In this document: in pieces, positions 1-5,746 of the stretch
Layout of the letters: each line of letters opens with the position of its first letter
Position numbering within the stretch: the stretch's first letter is position 1
Assembly: GCA_003354225.1 (NCBI GenBank)
Contig: PIVH01000451.1
Span: 1 to 5,746 of the forward strand
Source: Globobulimina sp.
Taxonomy: Eukaryota; Foraminifera; Rotaliida
Direction: 5' to 3'
Length of the DNA: 5,746 nt
Translations under genes and position numbers: made by a program
Notes under the pieces: generated by a model
What the model was told of the DNA's origin: nothing
Seen by the model: the letters and a program-made list of their open reading frames with translations, nothing else
Databases searched by the model: none

Positions 1-27
1 TTTTATGAAACAAGAAGCAAAGAAACA

Positions 28-2827
28 TCATAAAAGATTGGGAGAAAAACTAGTAATAGGCTTAGGCTGTTTAGCTACAGGAATTTTAGGTAACGAATCA
101 ATAATTACACCACAAGTCGGCTGATTTCCTTCACATACACAAAAATTACATGCTCCACCAACCCAACCCCAGTCTCCCTCGCCGAAATCGCAAACAGTCG
201 GTGGTGCCGTTGGCTCCGGCGTAGGCTCCGCAGGCTCCGTACATTCATGTACTTGAAACCACATTTTCCCATCACCCAACCCCTCACTACATCCATTCTC
301 AACAATTTCAATGGTAATCGCCGCCTCTCCCGAACAATCCACTGAGTCATACACAAACACCTCCGCAGTGTCACCATTGCAATCCACCTGCCACGAACCA
401 ACCCCATCCCCTTCCAAAGCAGGCCAACACATATTAATCATCCTCGCGGATTGTTCAATACGTTCATCCGGTTCACAGTCAGCTGCCAGATTCAGATCGC
501 TCGTGGAGACCACCACATAGGCACACTTTGACGCGCTGTCACTGGAACACACCATATCGTCGGACCAAATTCGTTCCACTTCGCTCGGTTCGCCATTACA
601 ACTGCGACTGTTATTCCACGTGGCATGGAAAGCTAACTGACTCGCAACGTCACAAAAAAACATATCCGCGCTGCTCCTGCCTCGGTCAAAACTAACTGTG
701 CAGATTTCTGACGTCAAAGGGAACGCGCCATCTCGTGTATGATTGGAGTCTTCGAAGTAGGGATTCACGACATATGAGCATAGATTTGCGGTGGGAGCCG
801 TAGGCGTACCACAGCCCAACATTTCCAAATATAGCGGGCCGTCTCCAATCACAGCACATTCTGCATCACCGACAGTTACACTCCACACTGCATCAATGGC
901 ACAGCCTATTTATAATCATATTATATAAATATAATTAGCTGCTATGTGAGCAGTGGTACCTGGAGCGTCATATTGCGAGAAAGTGAATTCGTCCGTGGCA
1001 GGATCGCACGTAATCTGTATGGAGCCGTATGAGCCACCATCAACTTCGCCATTTGTACAACCGGCCACAAAATGCTTTTCATCATAAAAGGTGATATTAT
1101 CATAACAGTCGGCGGCATCCACAGAACGAACGGCATTGATCTGCACTTGAACCATATCGCAATAACCTGCACCGCATCGATGATTCGTAGACATCACGTC
1201 CGTAATATACAATATGTCGCCGCTGCAATCGATATCGTCCCATACCACCACCGCAATACTGTCCCATGGAGTGCATAGAAACATATTGGACTCGGTTTCC
1301 GCATCGTTATCTCCCATCCGCCGGCTGCTACAAATACCAATCGGTAATGTGAAGGCGTTTTCGCCCCGTTCATTATCTCTGTTTCTATGATTTCTATCAG
1401 AGCCATTTTGTGCAAACCAGCGAGGATTTTCCACAAAATTGCAATCCGGAGCGATATCATGGTCATTGATGAGAGTTCCTTTGCATTCAAGCGCTTGGAA
1501 ATAGGACCAATTACCAGCCGTGTCATTGTATGCAGTGCCGAATTGTTCCTCGAAATCGTAGCACTCATTGTTTGTGAACGGTACATTGGTCGGATTTGTA
1601 GCACTGGCACAATCTGCCGAGTTATTAAATAATGTCAAGCTTAAACTGGCCGGATTGGTGAAACAATCTGCTATTCCCGCATTGTGATCGCCCATTGAAA
1701 AACACTCATCGGTCAACACTCTCATTTCCTTCCACGACTCACCAAATTTGCAGCCCCGGCTTCCATTCACGTCCTCAAAGTCACTCATTCTAAAAAACAT
1801 ATGGGGACAGGCACCCGCAGCCTCGTTACAGTCAAACACGTCGGCCGTAGAGGTATCGATTTGCTGCACGCCGTCTGGCTCCGTATCACACTGCGTTGCC
1901 TCGCTTCTGTTGTCCCAGGCTGTATATTGCAAAAGTTCCCACGTAAACACGTATTAACAAAATATGTATAAACATACTAGCAACGAAAGCGGCATTTAAT
2001 ACTTGTGAACAATATACCAATTCAGAGTGATACAAGCCGTCTTCGTAGCCACTGACACAGACATCATAGCCCATGGGCGCTTCGATTGTTTCATTCCGAT
2101 AATGATAATGATCAATGTGGAACTGCTCGCGTACATATGTCCCACCCACAATCTTTGAACAGGTGGCTGTAGTAACTGGGCCATCCACAGTGCCACATTC
2201 TAATAAATCAATGTAGGACTGTCCCAATTCGCCCTCATTATCCTGCGGCACTAAGGTACATTCTCCACTGCTGCCTGCGATCGACATTAAAGCGTCTCCA
2301 TCGCACGCGATACCGCTATATTGTGTGTAGGTGAAGTCACCGGAGGTACTGTCGCAGGTTGCAAAATAAGAGTTATATGACGCGTTCCCGCGATCGTCTA
2401 TTTCCACCCAACATTGGTCGGCTAAGGAGACGAACTCATTATATATTGTCGAACTCGGTGCACATGATGAGCCTTCCGGAATGGGTGAGGTTTTTACTTT
2501 GAATACGTTACAATCTGCATTGGAATTACATTGATAATCGCCAGATATCACGGAAGAAATGTTTGTTGGGGTTCCGGTACAATCTTCTGTATCATATAGG
2601 AAATGATAGGGTGAATCCCAAGGCGCACAGACAAACATATAGGATTGTAAACGGCCTCTGGTGTCATTTCGCTCGCTTCTACAGACACCGACTGGCGTTG
2701 GACTTCGGTAATTACCTACTTCTTCCCCGGTGTCTTGACTGATGATTATGGCATCCCCGACATAATTACATGCCCTTGATAGTGATAAAAGGACAGTGAG
2801 AGTGAGGGCTACTTTTAACTTTGACAT
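28..2827 (-). CDS. Secreted cysteine-rich protein of four tandem modules (three exons)
   Basis: Proposed exons on the minus strand are 2827-2003, about 1941-960, and 905-28, giving about 894 residues and a TGA stop. The start is an ATG with A at -3, and it opens a clear signal peptide (basic MSKLK, hydrophobic VALTLTVLLSL, then SRA before the first Cys at residue 20). The mature part is four tandem Cys-rich modules at residues 20-222, 223-441, 442-644 and 645-828. They are followed by a Pro/Thr linker (829-839), a VWC-like cluster (841-867) and a basic tail with no membrane helix. Many N-glycosylation sequons (for example NDT, NIS, NAS, NET) support passage through the secretory route. Joining exons 2 and 3 restores the module spacing exactly; the exon 1-2 junction is less certain. 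The C-terminus could be extended by another exon beyond the window. I do not recognise the module family; a wall, surface or matrix role is inference. Confidence 0.8.
112..192 (-). other. VWC-like cysteine cluster
   Basis: Residues 841-867 have Cys spacing C-x13-C-x2-C-x-C-x6-C with GWVGGACNFCVCEG in the middle. This resembles the first half of von Willebrand factor type C or similar extracellular domains (a W/G-rich run, then C-x2-C-x-C, then C). Only a partial domain is present before the basic tail, so the match is tentative. It follows the linker EPTPEPTAPPT, a typical inter-domain spacer in secreted proteins. Confidence 0.5.
232..780 (-). repeat. Cys-rich module 4
   Basis: Residues 645-827, the shortest copy. 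Landmarks are NLCSYV, SEICTVSFDRG, DMFFCD, ATWNNSRSCNG, DMVC, SKC, AADC, INMCW, WQVDCNGD, YDSVDCSG, ENGC and VHECTEP. It has lost the APWDS motif seen in modules 1 and 3 but keeps the Cys order. It ends at a Pro/Thr linker. Confidence 0.75.
781..1443 (-). repeat. Cys-rich module 3 (split by intron 2)
   Basis: Residues 442-644. Landmarks are PDCNFV, IGICSSRR, NMFLCTPWDS (nearly identical to MFVCAPWDS of module 1), DDIDCSG, AADC, VAGC, ITCDP, FTFSQYDAPGC, GDAEC and MLGCGTPT. A 54-nt intron splits the Gly codon just before the Cys of the second half. It carries an insert rich in Asn, Arg and Glu before IGIC. Confidence 0.8.
906..959 (-). other. Intron 2 of the cysteine-rich gene, 54 nt
   Basis: On the minus strand it begins GTACCACTG and ends TATAAATAG, so it is a GT-AG intron. 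It splits a Gly codon in phase 1. Reading through gives stops in both flanking frames. Removal joins YDAPG to CAIDAV and restores the C-x14-C spacing found at the same place in module 1 (CDGD...GEC). The intron is much richer in A and T than its exons. Confidence 0.88.
1444..2161 (-). repeat. Cys-rich module 2 (split by intron 1)
   Basis: Residues 223-441. It starts TCSKIVGG, has YDVCVSGYEDG and ELVYC in exon 1, and continues in another frame with LLQYTAWDNRSEATQC, LTDECF, ADCFTNP, SADC, NNEC and FQALECKGT. AWDN aligns with ATWNN of module 4, which argues that the reading frame after the intron is genuine. The exact residues at the junction are uncertain. Confidence 0.7.
1942..2002 (-). other. 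Intron 1 of the cysteine-rich gene, about 61 nt, 3' end uncertain
   Basis: The donor is CAA|GTATTAAAT on the minus strand, in phase 0. The frame before it and the frame after it both run into stops. Module alignment wants the downstream exon to start near TGG GAA CTT, which is in phase 0 and would give a 61-nt intron like its neighbours (54-63 nt). However, the base pair at that end reads CG (TTTACG), not AG. Canonical phase-0 alternatives end at 1900 or 1891, but they delete conserved residues. Confidence 0.5.
2162..2770 (-). repeat. Cys-rich module 1
   Basis: Residues 20-222, the only module free of introns and so the reference copy. The first half contains VGVC, then YMFVCAPWDS, FLYDTEDCTG and a Cys pair. 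The second half contains ADQCW, FATCDS, FTYTQY, a CDGD Cys, SGEC and a closing LLECGT. The same landmarks recur in the same order in the three following modules. Confidence 0.8.
2771..2827 (-). other. Signal peptide coding segment
   Basis: Residues 1-19 have a short basic start (MSKLK), an 11-residue hydrophobic core rich in Leu, Val and Thr, and a polar SRA end. Cleavage is plausible after Ala19, just before the first Cys of module 1. This fixes the start codon and the secreted topology. Confidence 0.85.
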
Positions 2828-2975
2828 GGTGGACTGCTGAGTTGCTACTTAATTGAGTTTTTTTCAATCTGTGAGACGAACTCCGGAACACACACAAACT
2901 ACTAAAAATATTACAATTTTACAAACCACAAAAACACAAAAAAAAATATATGCGACATATTTTATCATGCTGTCA
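2828..2975. other. Short spacer between the 7TM-RGS gene and the cysteine-rich gene
   Basis: These 148 bp must hold the 3' end of the upstream gene and the promoter and leader of the downstream one. On the minus strand it is T-rich near 2930-2950. I see no AATAAA, no clear TATA box and no RNA gene. Confidence 0.6.
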
Positions 2976-4741
2976 TTATTTATATTTCTGACATATTTTA
3001 TCGTAAAAACTTGCATCACAAACAGCAGGCATGCGCATATCCGCTTTTTCCAAATCATTTATTTTTGAATTATAATCAATATATTGCGCTGATACTGTAA
3101 AACGGCTAAATGGATTTAATAATAATCCCAAAGTATTCAAACAAATACTATCCAGTGAACACCATAAATCTCCATCGCAAATATCATTTTCACCGTACAA
3201 TTTTAACATCATTTTTGTGATCGGTTCTTTCAATGTAAATGGAATGTTTATCTGCGTCAAACTTCCATCGATAATATATTTGTCATACAATGCTTGTACT
3301 TGTGATTTAATATCATTTGGATATTGCTGTAATATCCCACTTTCAGGCACGTGATAAGATATTTGTATCCTACCCATATTATTTCCATTTTCCGTGTCTA
3401 TGATAAATGTAGTAAACCCAGAGCTGTTTAAATTTTTTGACGATGAACTCGTTGAACATGAGTTTCCTGACGGTTCTGTGGCTGCTGATAATGACACTGT
3501 ATTCCCTGAACTCACATTGACACCGCCAGCAGTTCCATTTAAATCAATCACCAGATTTGAAGTTTTAATCACGCGGTTTCCGCACAATTGATATGCATTC
3601 TTAATTTGACACCATTCGACAACAAACAATGCAGATTCGGTGGCAAATTCCTTTACCTTTTTAGTTTATAAGAACGTATTAAGATAACCAAGAAAAGATA
3701 ACTAAGAAAGCACACCAAATGATTCATGAAATAGGAAAACAACTGGAAATCGGCAAAACATTGTAATAAATTTGCGAGTGAAATATCTTTATTTGGCAAA
3801 TTTAATCGTATCTCATGTCTGGTTTTATTTTTTCGAATTAAATATAATGGATAATACGCAGATGATATTGCTAAACCTGTGAAGAGTACAATAATTAATA
3901 TTCCCTGACACATTTCAGCCAAAACATAGTGTTGGTTCTCTGTTAAATATGGACGGGAAACACCTTGGATAGAAACAAAAAGTATAATGGCAACTGTAAA
4001 TGACACACATTGCATTAACATTTCTCTTCGTATTCCAAAAATATCATTAAATCGGCCCAATTTAAGCACAGAAAATAATAATACCAATAATTGTGTCGAT
4101 GTGAATAAGATTGGAAGCGCAACGTTCTGCATAAACGGATAGCCCAAAATAAGTAATATTTCACTAATTATCGCCGCAAATACTTGAATGCTGTATGCAA
4201 TCAATAACCATTTTAAAATATAGCGAAAATTACCCCATTTATTTTTATTGCCAATATACCAATTATTCCAGTTATGGTTGATTGATTTTGCCCAGGTTTG
4301 CTTTTGAATGGCCGTGTGATATTTGTGTTGGAAAAATACTAAATACGATTTAACTACGAATAAATCAGTAATACCAAACGATGTACAGACAGCCACAAGT
4401 TTTTGCAGCCATGTTGGATAATGACAACCTGACATAGCGGCAACATATCGAGGTGTTCTACCAAATATAAAACCTGTAAATTAGTGTAAAATATTAAATT
4501 AATCTGATCGAAAATAATATTAAATTATAACAAAACTATACAAAATTATCAGAGAAATGGAGCATTCATAACTTGATATCACTAAGAAATTCAAACATAC
4601 GATCAACAATGGTTGTCGATAGAACATTGTTTTTGACGACTTATGTTGATAAAATCGATAGGTGTAATAAATAATAAATGGTATGGATACCAAGTAAATG
4701 AATATTAACAAAATCATCCTTCCAATGTTTAGAGGGTCCAT
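2976..4741 (-). CDS. Seven-transmembrane protein with C-terminal RGS domain (three exons)
   Basis: Exons on the minus strand are 4741-4537, 4473-3716 and 3656-2976, giving 547 residues and a TAA stop. The start ATG lies in a good context (ACAATGG). Predicted helices lie near residues 9-31, 44-70, 91-116, 153-177, 184-207, 220-240 and 253-281. Loops include GRTPRYVAA (73-81), a Trp/Asn-rich stretch (129-150) and NDIFGIRREM (211-220). An RGS domain follows at about 299-516: SLANLLQ, FSYFMNHLVKEFATESALFVVEW, ALYDKYIIDGS, QINIP, and FSRFTVSAQY. RGS domains speed GTP hydrolysis by Galpha subunits, so this should act at a membrane as a receptor-like GTPase-activating protein. The 7TM-plus-RGS layout is known from plant AtRGS1 and from several protists; the ligand is unknown. 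The RGS domain is divergent and carries a Ser/Asn-rich insertion. Confidence 0.88.
3336..3584 (-). other. Insertion inside the RGS domain
   Basis: Residues about 346-428 lie between the QIKNAYQL helix and the GILQQYPND helix, where typical RGS domains have a short loop. The segment is rich in Ser, Asn, Gly and Thr, with a run CSTSSSSKNLNSS, then a more ordered piece (FTTFIID, GRIQISYHV). It stays open throughout, with no stop. A GTGAGT inside it resembles a splice donor, but I found no in-phase acceptor that gives a sensible intron. Confidence 0.65.
3657..3715 (-). other. Intron 2 of the 7TM-RGS gene, 59 nt
   Basis: On the minus strand it begins GTGTGCTTTC and ends CTAAAAAG, a phase-0 GT-AG intron with a pyrimidine-rich middle. 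Removal joins FMNHL to VKEFATESALF and so restores the central RGS motif. Reading through instead gives an artificial hydrophobic run and a stop at 3655-3653. A following GTAAAG looks like a donor but is exon sequence. Confidence 0.9.
4474..4536 (-). other. Intron 1 of the 7TM-RGS gene, 63 nt
   Basis: On the minus strand it begins GTTTTGTTAT and ends ACACTAATTTACAG, a phase-1 GT-AG intron. A branch-like CACTAAT lies close to the acceptor. Removal joins LIILYS to FIFGRTPRY and makes a continuous second helix and loop. Both exon 1 and the intron run into in-frame stops if it is retained. Confidence 0.88.
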
Positions 4742-4840
4742 TGTATAAACTACGTAGAGGATTTAGTGTCGCATTTTTTTCTGGAGAAAAAACCGTGTCC
4801 AAAACAAAACATGTGTTGTTTCAGACACATTTGACTTTTT

Positions 4841-5014
4841 AGGCTTAAACTTCTAAACACTTCTTTTGTGATTGGCAAGGTTTTTGGGTTAGCTAGAGTG
4901 GTTTTCAACTTTGAATACTAGGATTCGAAACCTATGTCAACTTCGAATACTAGGTTGAAAACCACTCTAGCTAACCCAAAAAACACTCTACTAAGTGTTT
5001 AGAAGTTTAAGCCT
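4841..5014. repeat. Fold-back (long inverted repeat) element
   Basis: The outer arms, 4841-4862 and 4993-5014, are perfect reverse complements over 22 bp (left arm begins AGGCTTAAACTTC). The inner arms, 4881-4909 and 4954-4982, are perfect over 29 bp (left arm includes GGGTTAGCTAGAGTGG). Between the arm pairs lies an asymmetric bubble of 18 and 10 nt, and the tip is a 44-nt loop. No target-site duplication is obvious. It could be a fold-back or MITE-type transposable element remnant, or a transcribed hairpin that yields small RNAs. Function is unknown. Confidence 0.85.
4906..4954 (+). repeat. 17-bp direct repeat in the hairpin loop
   Basis: CAACTTTGAATACTAGG at 4906-4922 and CAACTTCGAATACTAGG at 4938-4954 match at 16 of 17 positions, starts 32 bp apart. 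The copies overlap the inner ends of the fold-back arms and fill much of its loop, so the element has direct and inverted repeat structure at once. Confidence 0.8.
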
Positions 5015-5056
5015 CAACCCAACATAAAATGAAGTCGATTGACTCAACACAACATA
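5013..5056 (+). repeat. 14-bp direct repeat
   Basis: CTCAACCCAACATA at 5013-5026 and CTCAACACAACATA at 5043-5056 match at 13 of 14 positions, 30 bp apart. The first copy overlaps the edge of the fold-back element. Chance is possible in such low-complexity sequence. Confidence 0.5.
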
Positions 5057-5096
5057 TTTTTTTCCCTTTTTTTGGATAATTCAAAGTCGATTGACT
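5032..5096 (+). repeat. Pair of AAGTCGATTGACT repeats
   Basis: The 13-mer AAGTCGATTGACT occurs exactly at 5032-5044 and 5084-5096. Each copy contains a small dyad, AGTC-N4-GACT, typical in form of a dimeric protein-binding site. They lie about 290-355 bp upstream of the 7TM-RGS start codon. A regulatory role is inference only. Confidence 0.55.
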
Positions 5097-5200
5097 GACA
5101 AAATTGCCTTTGTTCATTGGTCTGTAGTCTCTGTACTATTTATTATTGTTCCATACTTGTGTTAGTTCGGTGTATGAGTTGATATCAGGAACGGCCATAA

Positions 5201-5221
5201 ACACAATGCACAATGTTGTGT
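5201..5221. repeat. Small inverted repeat ACACAA / TTGTGT
   Basis: ACACAA at 5201-5206 pairs with TTGTGT at 5216-5221 around a 9-nt centre, and CACAATG is repeated twice in tandem inside. It lies in the 3' flank of the Ras-like gene. The stem is short, so significance is doubtful. Confidence 0.35.
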
Positions 5222-5376
5222 GGGATAAAGAAGTAACTAGTTGCAAAATATAGAAGTTTGGAGATGAAAAAAAACATACATTCAAACAGACAGTGTTATT
5301 TATAACTTATATAAATAATTATGTACAATAACAAAAACATAAAAATCCAAACAATGCAAACAAACCAATATGACAA

Positions 5377-5746
5377 TTACAAACTGTCATAATTTGTACA
5401 TTGTATTGTCTTTTTTTGATTATTATTATTTTTGGTATCATTGGCTTGATTTCCATCTTGTTTTAACTTTTGATATCGTAGAATTTGCCTCACACATTCA
5501 TGGAAACAGCCAACAGCACCGGTCCCCATTTTGAGTTTTGCGCTAGTTTCAAATACCGGGCAATCCCATACTTTCCCCAAATTCTCCAACTCTGAGATTA
5601 AAACTTGCCGTTCATCCTCCAAATCACATTTATTGCCTGCAATTACAATGGGTGCGGTCTCACAGTCTCTGGTTTGCAATATGCGTTCTCTGATCATATA
5701 CAATTCTTCAAATGAGTTTGTTTTATTTATACTGTAAACCAATAAA
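5377..5746 (-). CDS. Ras-family small GTPase, 3' part (5' end outside window)
   Basis: The reading frame enters from the right window edge and ends at a TAA (5379-5377). The visible 122 residues begin LLVYSI, the hydrophobic strand before G4 in Ras proteins, followed by NSFEELYMIRERI. The guanine-specificity motif G4, NKCD, lies at 5634-5623, and G5, ETSAK, is at about 5550-5536. Helix 5 reads FHECVRQILRYQ. G1, G2, G3 and the switch regions are beyond the edge. The tail is Lys/Asn/Gln-rich with a four-Asn run and ends QCTNYDSL, so its only late Cys is seven residues from the end and there is no CAAX box. The order of motifs and FETSAK favour Ras/Rap-type over Rab or Rho, but the subfamily is not certain. 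No intron interrupts the visible part. Confidence 0.92.
   Translation of the reverse strand, partial: LLVYSINKTNSFEELYMIRERILQTRDCETAPIVIAGNKCDLEDERQVLISELENLGKVWDCPVFETSAKLKMGTGAVGCFHECVRQILRYQKLKQDGNQANDTKNNNNQKKTIQCTNYDSL

Larger units (their letters stand above)
3072..3784 (-). other. RGS domain (split by an intron, with internal insertion)
   Basis: Residues 299-516. The first helices read ISLANLLQ and FQLFSYFMNHL in exon 2. Exon 3 resumes with VKEFATESALFVVEWCQIK, matching the core RGS pattern F-x2-F-x6-E-F-x-x-E-x-x-x-F. The second half has LYDKYII, a QINI segment, helix DSICLNTLGLLL and the closing SRF plus a Tyr. The usual Asn of the EN pair is Ser329 here. The Asn of the INI segment (458) and the Arg-Phe pair (506-507) are kept. 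Weak activity is possible but untested. Confidence 0.85.
4742..5376. other. Intergenic spacer of 635 bp
   Basis: It separates the 3' end of the Ras-like gene from the start of the 7TM-RGS gene, both on the minus strand. So it holds the Ras 3' untranslated region at its right end and the 7TM-RGS promoter at its left end. It contains no coding region I can support. Contents are the fold-back element (4841-5014), short direct repeats (5013-5096), a small inverted repeat (5201-5221) and AT-rich sequence up to 5376. No clear TATA box or AATAAA stands out in gene orientation. Confidence 0.7.

Noticed and set aside
311-1957. Open frames of 65-140 codons antisense to, or in other frames of, the cysteine-rich gene
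   Set aside because: They show no family signature, domain order or signal peptide, and they overlap well-supported exons.
1886-2002. Hydrophobic C-terminal extension (AAFVASMFIHILL) as a membrane anchor of the first piece
   Set aside because: It is a read-through of AT-rich sequence past a good splice donor, and the downstream sequence is homologous to the modules in another frame.
28-2827. Three separate adjacent secreted-protein genes
   Set aside because: Only the first piece has an ATG with a signal peptide. The other two begin without ATG, overlap or abut the previous frame, and join in the middle of conserved modules.
2864-3058. Small hydrophobic protein of 64 residues on the minus strand
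   Set aside because: It overlaps the 3' end of the 7TM-RGS gene in another frame and lies mostly in AT-rich spacer, where chance hydrophobic frames are common.
3490-3520. GTGAGT donor-like site inside the RGS insertion
   Set aside because: The frame stays open, and I found no in-phase acceptor giving an intron of the size seen elsewhere.
2976-3629. Independent gene for a Ser/Asn-rich secreted protein
   Set aside because: It lacks an ATG at its start and a signal peptide, and its sequence completes the RGS domain begun in the preceding exon.
3653-3720. Extra membrane helix FLSYLFLVILIRSYKLKR ending the receptor
   Set aside because: It is translated intron. Removing 3715-3657 restores the RGS core motif in phase.
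5531-5737. Plus-strand open frame opposite the Ras-like gene
   Set aside because: It mirrors the conserved GTPase sequence and has no features of its own.
1-5746. Bacterial or phage interpretation, CRISPR array, tRNA or rRNA gene
   Set aside because: Spliced genes and RGS and Ras domains show nuclear eukaryotic DNA. No spaced repeat array, cloverleaf or rRNA-like sequence was seen.

Overview
This window is eukaryotic nuclear DNA. It holds three protein genes, all on the minus strand, none with a bacterial ribosome-binding site or operon spacing. Coding stretches are broken by very short introns (three well supported at 54, 59 and 63 nt, and a fourth of about 61 nt that is inferred). They rejoin precisely in the middle of recognisable domains. 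Stop codons TGA and TAA both act as stops, so the standard code fits. The signals (7TM-RGS protein, Ras-type GTPase, secreted cysteine-rich protein, AT-rich spacers, tiny introns) suggest a compact protist genome. I cannot name the lineage from sequence alone.

Layout from the right edge, in the direction of transcription. (1) 5746-5377: the 3' part of a Ras-family small GTPase with the G4 motif NKCD and the G5 motif ETSAK, cut by the window edge. Its C-terminus lacks a CAAX box. (2) 5376-4742: a 635-bp spacer with a striking 174-bp fold-back element (4841-5014) whose arms pair perfectly over 22 and 29 bp, followed by small direct repeats. (3) 4741-2976: a three-exon gene for a 547-residue protein with seven predicted membrane helices followed by an RGS domain. 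It is a receptor-like protein fused to a Galpha GTPase-activating domain. The RGS domain spans an intron, carries an insertion of about 80 residues, and is recognisable only after the exons are joined. (4) 2975-2828: a short AT-rich spacer. (5) 2827-28: a three-exon gene for a secreted, N-glycosylated, cysteine-rich protein of about 894 residues. It is built from four tandem modules of about 200 residues, each apparently made of two related halves, then a Pro/Thr linker and a VWC-like cysteine cluster. I do not recognise the module family.

Two of the three genes belong to G-protein signalling: a heterotrimeric-G-protein regulator and a Ras-type GTPase. The third is a likely cell-surface, matrix or secreted protein. 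There is no evidence that the three act together; they are neighbours on the same strand. The most novel items are the four-module cysteine-rich protein, the 7TM-RGS fusion with its divergent and interrupted RGS domain, and the fold-back element.
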